Assembly (NCBI GenBank): GCA_035696165.1
Contig: DASRQX010000429.1
Coordinates: 1-18,013, forward strand
Length of the DNA: 18,013 nucleotides
From: Palsa-883 sp035696165
Lineage (GTDB): Bacteria > Pseudomonadota > Alphaproteobacteria > Acetobacterales > Acetobacteraceae
Direction: 5' to 3'
Made by a program: the position numbers and the translations under genes. Below, one piece after another: positions 7,700 to 14,447 of the stretch (positions are counted from its first letter, which is position 1; each line of letters opens with the position of its first letter). Under the pieces are notes generated by a model. The model made no database searches. It saw only the letters and a list, made by a program, of their open reading frames with translations, and had not been told where the DNA came from.

Positions 7700-8890
7700 A
7701 TGCAAATCACTCGCCGCGGCCTGACACTGGGTGCGCCGCTGGCCGTCGCTGGCCGCGCCGCCATGCGCCGTGCCCGGGCGGCCGACGCTTCGCCCATCCT
7801 TATCGGCTACCCCGCCGCGCTGACCGGCCCGAGTTCCGCGCCAGGCGTCGGGCAGAACCGCGGCGTGACCTACATCGTCGATCGGATCAACGCGGCCGGC
7901 GGCGTGAAAGGCCGCAAGATTCAGATGGTGACGCGCGACACCCAGGGCGACCCGACCAAAGCGGTCAACGCGGTGCAGGAGATGATGGCAAGCGATAAAG
8001 TGCACGCCATCTTCGGCCCGAACAATTCCGGCGAGGCGCTGGCCACGACGCCGATCGTCGCGCGCCGCGGCATACCCAACATTCATTGTTGCGGCATAAC
8101 GTCGCTGATCGACGAGAAGAAGTTCCCGAACGCCTTCCGCCAGACGCCGAACAACGACCAGTCGTCCGATCCGCCGCGCATCTACTGTCAGAAGATCCTG
8201 AAGCTGAACAAGGTCGCCGTCATCGGCGACAGCACCGGGTACGGCACCTCGGCGGTGACCGACTCGGTCAACAACTTCAAGAAAAACGCTGGTGATGTCG
8301 TCTATCAGGCGCAGATCGACGCCACCCAGCCCGACATGATGCCGGACATGCTGCGCATGCGCGAGGCGGGCGCACAGGCGATCGTTCCCTGGACGGTCTC
8401 CACGGGCATGATCGCGCGGCTGCTCAACGCCCGCGGCGCCATGGGCTGGGACGTGCCCTTCGTCGGCCACCAGGCAATGGGCTCCGGCGAGGTCGGGCAC
8501 CTTTTGCAGAAGCCCGAATACTGGAACAACGTTTTCAACGAGGGGTTCAAGAACTGTAGCCTCGATGCGGCCGGCAAACTGCCGGCCCGCACCCAGGACT
8601 TCGTCGATCACGCGAGGGGCAAGATGTCGCTCGTGAACACGTCCTTGTGGTGGATCGTCTCGGCGGTGGACGCGATCCAGCTTGTCGCCGACGCCGTGAG
8701 CAAAACCGACTCGTCGTCGCCCGAAGCCATCATCGGCTACTGGAACACGCTAACCAAATATCCCGGCCTGTTCGCCGACTACACCTTTTCGCCGACCCAG
8801 CATAACGGCTTCCCGTCGGACGAGTTGGTGATGTCGGTGGCAAGCTCGGAGCACGATGGCGCCTACGCGCTGGCCCCGGGGTACACCTGA
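7700..8890 (+). CDS. HAAT-family ABC transporter substrate-binding protein
   Basis: Periplasmic binding protein of the type I fold, 396 aa. The N-terminus MQITRRGLTLGAPLAVAGRA has a twin-arginine-like TRRGL and a weak hydrophobic core, with likely cleavage near ARAADA; Tat export is plausible, Sec not excluded. The mature part starts PILIGYPAALTGPSSAPG, then VDRINAAGGVKGRKIQMV, NAVQEMMASDKVHAIFGPNN and a hinge around KVAVIGDSTGYG. Cysteines at CCGITS, IYCQK and FKNCSL are unusual in number for such a protein, but pairing is unknown. The ATG follows GGGGGAG. It is clearly different from the binding protein at 855-2081, so the locus has two distinct receptors. It lies 4 nt before its permease gene. 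Confidence 0.92.
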   Translation: MQITRRGLTLGAPLAVAGRAAMRRARAADASPILIGYPAALTGPSSAPGVGQNRGVTYIVDRINAAGGVKGRKIQMVTRDTQGDPTKAVNAVQEMMASDKVHAIFGPNNSGEALATTPIVARRGIPNIHCCGITSLIDEKKFPNAFRQTPNNDQSSDPPRIYCQKILKLNKVAVIGDSTGYGTSAVTDSVNNFKKNAGDVVYQAQIDATQPDMMPDMLRMREAGAQAIVPWTVSTGMIARLLNARGAMGWDVPFVGHQAMGSGEVGHLLQKPEYWNNVFNEGFKNCSLDAAGKLPARTQDFVDHARGKMSLVNTSLWWIVSAVDAIQLVADAVSKTDSSSPEAIIGYWNTLTKYPGLFADYTFSPTQHNGFPSDELVMSVASSEHDGAYALAPGYT

Positions 8891-8894
8891 TCAG

Positions 8895-9755
8895 ATGCTC
8901 GCATCGATCATCGCCTCGGGGCTCGCGATCGGCGCCGTCTACGCGCTGATCGGCATCGTCTACAACACGATGTACTCGGCTTCGCGGGTGATGAGCTTCA
9001 CGGCGGGGCAGATCGGCATGCTCGGCGGCGTGCTCGGGTCGCTGTTCATCCTGCGGATGGGCCTGACCCCCATCATCGGTTTTCTCCTGACACTGGCGGT
9101 TTGTTCGGCGATCGGGGTGGTCACCGAGATCGTTGCGGTACGGCCGGTGCTTTCCAAGCTGGATCAGCATCTTTACGTGCTCACCACGCTCGCGCTGACG
9201 ATGATGATCCAGCAGGTGACGGCGATCGAATGGAGCACCGAGCCGCAACCGTTTCCACGGCTCTTTGCGATCGGCGAACGCGGCCCGTTCGATCAGCGAT
9301 TCTGGCTGCCCCTGGCGGCGTGCGCGGCGGTATTCGTCGGGCTCGAGTTCCTCTATCGGCGGACGCTGATCGGCCACGCGTTCCTGGCGATCGCCGAAGA
9401 CAATTATGCCGCCCGTGCGCTCGGGCTGCCGGAGCGCAACCTGCGGGTTGCGAGCTTCGCCTTGTCGGGCGCGATCGGTGGCGTCGCCGGCTTTGCGGCA
9501 GGGCAACTGCTGCTGGCATTCTTCGCCAACGGCGCGATGTTGAGTTTTTACGGTTTTGTGCCGATCGCGATCGGCGGGCTTGGCAACAACCGCGGCGCCG
9601 TCGTTGGCGGGCTCGCGCTGGGCGTTGTGCAGCAAGCCTGCAATTTTATCTTCGGCGGCATTTTCGCCTCGGTCGCGGTGTTCCTGGTGTTCATTGTCGC
9701 ACTGCTCGCCGTTCCGCAAGGGATGTTTGGAATGGCCACGGTGCGGCGGGTTTGA
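8895..9755 (+). CDS. livH: HAAT-family ABC transporter permease, LivH type
   Basis: Inner-membrane permease, 286 aa, the usual LivH length. It begins MLASIIASGLAIGAVYALIG and shows VMSFTAGQIGMLGGVLGSL, the coupling-loop segment AARALGLPERNLRVASFALS and the conserved end PIAIGGLGNNRGAVVGGLAL. An upstream in-frame ATG at 8856 would run through the end of the binding-protein gene; the ATG at 8895, 4 nt after that stop codon, fits the normal N-terminus. Its stop overlaps the next start by one base (TGATG at 9753-9757), implying translational coupling to the LivM-LivG gene. Confidence 0.92.
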   Translation: MLASIIASGLAIGAVYALIGIVYNTMYSASRVMSFTAGQIGMLGGVLGSLFILRMGLTPIIGFLLTLAVCSAIGVVTEIVAVRPVLSKLDQHLYVLTTLALTMMIQQVTAIEWSTEPQPFPRLFAIGERGPFDQRFWLPLAACAAVFVGLEFLYRRTLIGHAFLAIAEDNYAARALGLPERNLRVASFALSGAIGGVAGFAAGQLLLAFFANGAMLSFYGFVPIAIGGLGNNRGAVVGGLALGVVQQACNFIFGGIFASVAVFLVFIVALLAVPQGMFGMATVRRV

Positions 9756-11581
9756 TGGCCCCGAACGTCGATCAGCCGAACGTCGATCATATCGTCGACA
9801 TGGCGCCGGCCGCGAGCAATCGCGCGCTCGCCGGCGTGCTGCATGCCGCCATGCCGTTCATGCTGGTGCTCGCCTGCGCTGTCGCGCTGCCCTTCGCTGC
9901 CAACGATTACTGGACGCTGATCGGGACGCGCGCGGCGGTCTACTGGGTGCTCGTCTCCGGGTTGAACCTGGTCGTCGGCTTCGGCGGGCAACTCGCAATC
10001 GGCTACGTCGCACTGCTGACGGTGGGGGCCTACACGGCCAGCATCCTGGTGCTCGGCAAGGTGACTCAACCGTGGCCCGCCTACGCGGCGATTGTCGCCG
10101 CGGGCGCGATGGGCGCGGCCAGCGGCGTCGTCATCGGCCTGCCGGCGCTGCGTCTGCGCACGTTCTACTTCGCCATGACCACGCTTGGCTTCGCCACTAT
10201 CGTTACGCAGATAGTGCTGGCGTGGCAGAGCGTGACGGGAGGCGGCATCGGCGTTCCCGGCCCGGCGCTGCCTGCCCCGTTCGACGGCACGGCGGGCCTG
10301 TATTTCTTTTGCCTCGGCATCGCTGCCCTGTGCACCTGGATGACGGCGAACATCGCACACAGCCGGTTCGGCCGAGCCCTGGTGGCGATCCGCGATGCCG
10401 AGGTCGCCGCCGAGGCCACCGGCATCTCCAAGACGCGCCTGCTGGTCCCCGTGTTCCTGTTCGGCGGCGCGGCGGCCGGGGTCGCCGGCGCGCTGTTCGC
10501 CACCCTGCAATCCTACATCACGCCCGATGCCTTCACCTTCGACCTGACGATCCTGTTTTTCATTGCCATTCTGATCGGCGGGCGCGGCTCGATCATCGGC
10601 CCGCTGCTCGGCACTATCATCCTGACCGTGCTGCCAGAATTCGCGGCGCCGCTGGTGGCATGGTCGACCTTCCTCTACGCGGTGTTGCTGCTGGTGATCG
10701 TGCTCGCGATCCCTGGCGGCATCGCGGAGCTGCTCGATTTCGCCAATCGCAAGCCGCTCGAGAGCGCGCGCGCCATCATCCCCCGGCCGGACCTGCTGGC
10801 CGGACTGCTGGGCCACGGCGGCGTGCACGAACCGATCGCCCTCTCCGGCGTCACCCTCGCCTTCGGCGGCGTGCACGCGATCGATGGGCTGGACCTGATG
10901 ATCCGGCCCGCGCAGGTGCACGGGCTGATCGGTCCGAACGGCTCGGGCAAGACAACCACGCTGAACGTGATCAGCGGCTACAACCGGCCGGATTCCGGCC
11001 GCATCTGCTTTGGTGCGCACGACCTTGGCCACCGCGCGCCGCGGACGCGCGCCGGGCTCGGCATCGCCCGCACTTTCCAGACGCCGCGTCTGATCGGCGA
11101 GGCCTCGGTGCTGCAGAACGTGATGATCGGTGGCACGATCGACGGCACGGCGACCTTCCTTGAATCCCTGCTCTCTCTCCCTCGGCATCGGCGCGACGAG
11201 GCCGTGCTGCGTCGGGAGGCGATGCTGGCGATCCGCGCCGTCGGGCTGGAATCGCTTGCTGCCGTGCGGGCCGACCGGCTGCAGCACAGCGAGCTGCGCT
11301 TCATGGAGGTCGCCCGCGCGTTGATGCTGCATCCCTGCTTTTTGTTGCTTGATGAGCCCGCGGCGGGGTTATCTGCCGACGAGATCCTGCGGCTCGGCGA
11401 GCTGATCAAGAAGATCAGCCGCCGCGGTACTGGCGTCCTGCTGGTCGAGCACCATGCGGACCTGATCTTCGACATCTGCGACCATGTGACTGTGCTCAAT
11501 CTCGGCCGGGAGCTCGCGTCGGGCACACCGTCCGAGATCCGTGCGCACAAGGAGGTGGTCAGTGCCTACCTCGGCGCTTGA
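9755..11581 (+). CDS. LivM-LivG fusion: HAAT permease with C-terminal ATPase
   Basis: A single 608-aa reading frame joins a LivM-type permease (about residues 20-330) to a LivG-type ATPase (about 356-608). The permease carries GLNLVVGFGGQLAIGYVALL, IAILIGGRGSIIGPLLGTII and the coupling segment LVAIRDAEVAAEATGISKTR. The ATPase shows Walker A GPNGSGKTT from Gly393, Walker B LLLDEP with Asp533/Glu534, the AAGLS D-loop and His566. The ABC signature is degenerate: LQHSELRF from Leu509 where LSxGQ-type sequence is expected. Such fusions are known in alphaproteobacteria, so the join is not an assembly artefact on its face. The frame is open far upstream to 9101, but that part overlaps livH; ATG 9755 is chosen because it overlaps the livH stop. 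The first codons carry a tandem 15-nt repeat. Confidence 0.88.
   Translation: MAPNVDQPNVDHIVDMAPAASNRALAGVLHAAMPFMLVLACAVALPFAANDYWTLIGTRAAVYWVLVSGLNLVVGFGGQLAIGYVALLTVGAYTASILVLGKVTQPWPAYAAIVAAGAMGAASGVVIGLPALRLRTFYFAMTTLGFATIVTQIVLAWQSVTGGGIGVPGPALPAPFDGTAGLYFFCLGIAALCTWMTANIAHSRFGRALVAIRDAEVAAEATGISKTRLLVPVFLFGGAAAGVAGALFATLQSYITPDAFTFDLTILFFIAILIGGRGSIIGPLLGTIILTVLPEFAAPLVAWSTFLYAVLLLVIVLAIPGGIAELLDFANRKPLESARAIIPRPDLLAGLLGHGGVHEPIALSGVTLAFGGVHAIDGLDLMIRPAQVHGLIGPNGSGKTTTLNVISGYNRPDSGRICFGAHDLGHRAPRTRAGLGIARTFQTPRLIGEASVLQNVMIGGTIDGTATFLESLLSLPRHRRDEAVLRREAMLAIRAVGLESLAAVRADRLQHSELRFMEVARALMLHPCFLLLDEPAAGLSADEILRLGELIKKISRRGTGVLLVEHHADLIFDICDHVTVLNLGRELASGTPSEIRAHKEVVSAYLGA
9761..9790 (+). 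repeat. Tandem 15-bp direct repeat in the 5' end of the LivM-LivG gene
   Basis: CCGAACGTCGATCAG (9761-9775) is followed directly by CCGAACGTCGATCAT (9776-9790), identical at 14 of 15 positions. The repeat is in frame and encodes PNVDQ then PNVDH in the N-terminal tail ahead of the first membrane segment. It looks like a recent slippage duplication, tolerated because this tail is unconstrained. Confidence 0.85.
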
Positions 11582-12338
11582 GCCGCTGCTGTCGATCCAG
11601 GGCCTGCGCGCCGGCTACGGCAAAATCAGTGTGCTGCGCGACGTAGACCTGACGGTTGGCGCCGGCGAGGTTGTGGCGCTGGTCGGTCCGAACGGCGCCG
11701 GAAAGACCACGCTGTTGCGTGCGGCCTCTGGGCTGTTGTCCTGGACGGTCGGCGAGGTTCGGTTCGCCGGCCGCGACCTGCGCGGCGTCGGACCGCGCGA
11801 GACGGCGCGCCTTGGCCTGGTGCACGTGATTGAGGGGCACCGAGTGTTTACCCAGCTCTCGGTTATCGACAACCTGCTGCTCGCTGGCTACGAGCTGCCC
11901 CGCGCCGAGCGGATGGCACGCACCGAGGAGGCGCTCGCCTGCTTCCCTGAGATCGCCGGTAAGCGGAACGATCGCGGCGGCGCGCTTTCCGGCGGCCAAC
12001 AGCAGATGCTGGCGGTCGCGCAAGGGCTGGTGCGCCGGCCGCGCCTGCTGATGCTGGATGAGCCTTCGGCCGGGCTATCGCCGGTGCTGGTGGATCGGGT
12101 ACTCGGCGTGGCGAGGCAGCTTCGCGAGCGAGGTACTGCGATCCTTCTGGTCGAGCAGTTGATCGAGAAGGCTTTGGCCTTGGCTGACCGTGTCTATGCG
12201 CTTGCGCGGGGGAAAATAGTGCTCGAGGCGCCGACCACGGAACATGACCTGCCGCGCAGGCTCGAGCAAGCGTATTTCGGTCACGAAACCACCAGCGTGT
12301 GGCTCGGCGCCGCGCTTGATCCTCCAGTTGGTTGCTAA
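11562..12338 (+). CDS. livF: HAAT-family ABC transporter ATP-binding protein, LivF
   Basis: Cytoplasmic ATPase, 258 aa. Walker A GPNGAGKTT (from Gly42), intact signature LSGGQ (142-146), Walker B LLMLDEP with Asp166/Glu167, and ILLVEQ in the H-loop place, where LivF proteins commonly carry Gln. The typical LivF stretch HVIEGHRVFTQLSVIDNLLL is present. The start is GTG at 11562, with AAGGAGG at 11549-11555; a GTG at 11541 in frame lacks this support. The coding region overlaps the LivM-LivG stop by 20 nt and its ribosome binding site lies inside that gene, so translation is probably coupled. It should pair with the LivG half of the fusion, and its intact signature may supply one good ATP site. 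The tail after YFGHETT is some 15 residues longer than usual. Confidence 0.93.
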   Translation: MPTSALEPLLSIQGLRAGYGKISVLRDVDLTVGAGEVVALVGPNGAGKTTLLRAASGLLSWTVGEVRFAGRDLRGVGPRETARLGLVHVIEGHRVFTQLSVIDNLLLAGYELPRAERMARTEEALACFPEIAGKRNDRGGALSGGQQQMLAVAQGLVRRPRLLMLDEPSAGLSPVLVDRVLGVARQLRERGTAILLVEQLIEKALALADRVYALARGKIVLEAPTTEHDLPRRLEQAYFGHETTSVWLGAALDPPVGC

Positions 12339-12409
12339 ATCTGACCGTGGCGCGTTGACCACGTTAACATGAGCCAAGCGCGAATTGCTTTGTTCCGCAC
12401 CCAAAAAGC

Positions 12410-12428
12410 GGCCGTTCTGAATTCGGCC
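12410..12428 (-). terminator. Candidate intrinsic terminator of the amidohydrolase operon
   Basis: On the minus strand GGCCG, a 9-nt loop and CGGCC are followed two bases later by TTTTT (12407-12403). The five-pair stem is all G:C. It lies 74 nt past the amidohydrolase stop at 12502 and before the convergent livF end, the right place to separate the two operons. The stem is short, so confidence is moderate. Confidence 0.45.
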
Positions 12429-12501
12429 ATCATGCGACCGATCGTCGGGAGGCCGCGGCCGATAGCTATATTCGCCGATGCTGCCACGTGCCCCGATGGA
12501 C

Positions 12502-13347
12502 TTACAAGGGAGTCCGCGGCGACCAGCCATAAGCCTTGGCGCAGGCGCCGCCCATGAGCATTGCCCGCTCAGTGTCGCTCAGGCGGTCGGTGCCAAGAAA
12601 CGGCTCGACGGCTTGCTCGTAGTTGACGACGGCAAACGCGCGCGTCCAGTCGGTGCCCCACAAGCAGCGATCGAAACCCCACGCATCGAACACGCGGGCG
12701 AGCGGGTCCCAAATGTCCGGAAAGGGATATGGCTGCTGCGACAGCGTGCACGCGCCGCTGACCTTGATCACCGCGTTCGGGCGCTTGGCGAGTTCCAGCA
12801 CCTTCGGGAGGTCGGCCCAGGGCTGCGGTGGCGCCGGCGGCACGCGCGGCTGCAGGATGCCCAGATGGTCGATGATGAATCGCGTGTCGGGATGGCGATC
12901 AATCAGCGCGGTGCCCACGTCCAGGTTGTCCCAGAACAGGACGTTGACCGGCAAATCGTAACGAACGGCCGCGCGCAGGATCCGGTCGAGGCCTGGGTCG
13001 TTCGGCGCGCGCCCCGCTTCTTTCGGCAGCATGATGCGGACCCCGACCGCGCCCGGTGTCTGCTTCCAGTCAGCGACGACATCAGCCACCGCCGGATCGT
13101 CCGGGTCGACCGGCTTGACGATGGCGAACCGGCCGGGATGGGCCCGTTGCACTTCCATGGCATAGCTGGCGTCGAAGCGGTACAGGCCGAAGGCCGAGAT
13201 GAAGATCGCGCCGTCGACGCCGACTTTGTCCATCGCCGCCACCATCTCGTCACCCGTGGCATGATCCGGCCAGTTCGGCACACTGTGCCATGGGCGCTTC
13301 GCCGTGTTCGCCTCATAGGCATGGACCTGTGAATCGATGATCGTCAT
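12502..13347 (-). CDS. Amidohydrolase family 2 protein (TIM-barrel hydrolase), copy A
   Basis: A 281-aa cytoplasmic hydrolase of the amidohydrolase-2 family, which includes lactone hydrolases such as 2-pyrone-4,6-dicarboxylate hydrolase and decarboxylases. It starts MTIIDSQVHAYE: the first-strand HxH motif reads Gln7-x-His9. Other family positions are Arg104 (VGVRIMLP), His161 (IIDHLGI), Lys195 (AVIKVSG) and Asp233 (LWGTDWTR). The ATG at 13347 is chosen over an in-frame start at 13386 because GAGGAG lies about 8 nt before it and the MTIIDSQ start is the family norm. It is the last gene of the minus operon, 194 nt from copy B, to which it is related but clearly divergent (both share RVFDA and WGTD). 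Hydrolysis of a lactone or decarboxylation is likely; the substrate is unknown. Confidence 0.9.
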   Translation of the reverse strand: MTIIDSQVHAYEANTAKRPWHSVPNWPDHATGDEMVAAMDKVGVDGAIFISAFGLYRFDASYAMEVQRAHPGRFAIVKPVDPDDPAVADVVADWKQTPGAVGVRIMLPKEAGRAPNDPGLDRILRAAVRYDLPVNVLFWDNLDVGTALIDRHPDTRFIIDHLGILQPRVPPAPPQPWADLPKVLELAKRPNAVIKVSGACTLSQQPYPFPDIWDPLARVFDAWGFDRCLWGTDWTRAFAVVNYEQAVEPFLGTDRLSDTERAMLMGGACAKAYGWSPRTPL

Positions 13348-13360
13348 CAGTGGAGCTCCT

Positions 13361-13388
13361 CTGTGCTGTCTGAGCTTGGCGAGCACAG
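13361..13388. promoter_or_regulatory. Inverted repeat next to the ribosome binding site of amidohydrolase A
   Basis: CTGTGCT (13361-13367) and AGCACAG (13382-13388) are perfect inverse copies around a 14-nt spacer. In the minus-strand transcript the second arm ends directly against the GAGGAG ribosome binding site. It could be an operator with a spacing suited to a dimeric regulator, or a leader hairpin that affects translation of the second amidohydrolase. No matching site was seen elsewhere in the window. Confidence 0.4.
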
Positions 13389-13541
13389 CAGGTTTGTGTC
13401 CAGAGGGCCCAGGCTTCGCGGATGACGGTGACCATGAGCGCTAGCTCGACGGCGTCGATAGCAAACTCGGCGCAAGGCACGCGATGAATGCGAATCCTTC
13501 CGCTCATGTATCGCCGTGCGGCCGCCCCGGACCGCGGACCA

Positions 13542-14360
13542 TTACGGGGAAGAAATCTGCCAGCCGATCCAGTCGCAGAACGCCTGGCCCATCACCAGGT
13601 CCAGGTCGGCGCCATGCAACCAGGGCAATTCCCGCGTGAACAGGGTCACGCACTGGCGCCACGTACAATGCATGCGGGTGATGTCGGTGCCCCAGAACAT
13701 ACGTCGCGGACCGAACGCGTCGAATACACGATGCAACGCATCGTGTATGCTACGAAACGGATATTGGTCCAGCGCATAGCCAGCCTGACCGGTCGCCTTC
13801 ACCGCCACGTTCGGATGCCTCGCCAATGCCAGCAACTGCGACAGATTGCGATACGCGGCGTCCGCTCCCTCGGTCGCGCGTGGCACCCCCATGTGATCGA
13901 TACTGATCTTCAGTCCGGGATGACGCTCCGCGATTTCGCCAACCCTCGGCAGGAATGCGGATGCCTGAAGAGAAACCGGAATGCCCAGGCGTTCGGCCAC
14001 CGGCAACAACCAGTCCAGCGCACCGTCATCCGGCCAGGACTGTGACCGCGGATCGGAGAAGTAGAATCGCAGTCCCTTCATCCCGGGCCGGCTTTTCCAG
14101 GTATCGATCGCGGCGCGCTGATCTGCCTGATCCAGATAGAACCAACCCATGATGGCGAAGCGATCGGGATGGGCGCGTGCCGCTTCGACGGCCAGCTCGT
14201 TCGAATCAGGATCCCACATCACCGGGTGGATCACCGCGCGATCGACGCCGGCGGCGTCCATGGCCGCCAGCGCTTCCTCCTTCAGATAGGGTGTTTGGCG
14301 GTGATGGGCGGATGGCGTGCCTTTGGCCCAGAGGTGGATCTGGGCGTCAATGATCATCAT
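13542..14360 (-). CDS. Amidohydrolase family 2 protein (TIM-barrel hydrolase), copy B
   Basis: A 272-aa hydrolase of the amidohydrolase-2 family. The opening MMIIDAQIHLWAKGTPSAHH has Gln7-x-His9 at the HxH site, as in copy A. Arg98 (LRFYFSDPR), His156 (SIDHMGVPR), Lys188 (AVKATGQAG) and Asp226 (FWGTDITRM) fill the remaining family positions. The ATG at 14360 is preferred to the upstream in-frame GTG at 14408, because the family starts at the MIIDAQ strand, although no strong ribosome binding site precedes it. The gene follows the Ldh-family gene by 87 nt. A perfect 11-bp inverted repeat lies within codons for SIHDALHRVF (13724-13748). Lactonase or decarboxylase activity on a ring-cleavage product is possible; neither is shown by the sequence. 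Confidence 0.9.
   Translation of the reverse strand: MMIIDAQIHLWAKGTPSAHHRQTPYLKEEALAAMDAAGVDRAVIHPVMWDPDSNELAVEAARAHPDRFAIMGWFYLDQADQRAAIDTWKSRPGMKGLRFYFSDPRSQSWPDDGALDWLLPVAERLGIPVSLQASAFLPRVGEIAERHPGLKISIDHMGVPRATEGADAAYRNLSQLLALARHPNVAVKATGQAGYALDQYPFRSIHDALHRVFDAFGPRRMFWGTDITRMHCTWRQCVTLFTRELPWLHGADLDLVMGQAFCDWIGWQISSP
13724..13748. repeat. Perfect 11-bp inverted repeat with 3-nt loop inside amidohydrolase B
   Basis: ATACACGATGC (13724-13734), AAC, GCATCGTGTAT (13738-13748). Every base of the arms pairs. It falls in an otherwise ordinary coding segment and is more AT-rich than its surroundings. It could form a strong hairpin in DNA or mRNA. Confidence 0.85.
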
Positions 14361-14447
14361 GGCGGCTGGCTTTCGTTGGGAGTTGAAAACAATACCTCCA
14401 GCGTGCACCGTTGGCTGAATGGCTACGGATCAGGCGGAGCGTTGCCT

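Noticed and set aside
9101..9754. The upstream extension of the LivM-LivG frame by 218 codons
   Set aside because: It reads livH out of frame as an Arg-rich sequence. The family N-terminus and the TGATG junction support a start at 9755.
9548..11332. A 594-codon minus-strand open frame
   Set aside because: It is antisense to LivH and LivM-LivG and low in hydrophobic residues, with no recognisable family.
12346..12363. A CGTGG...CCACG hairpin just after livF as a terminator
   Set aside because: It has a short stem and no T-run, so it is not convincing as an intrinsic terminator.
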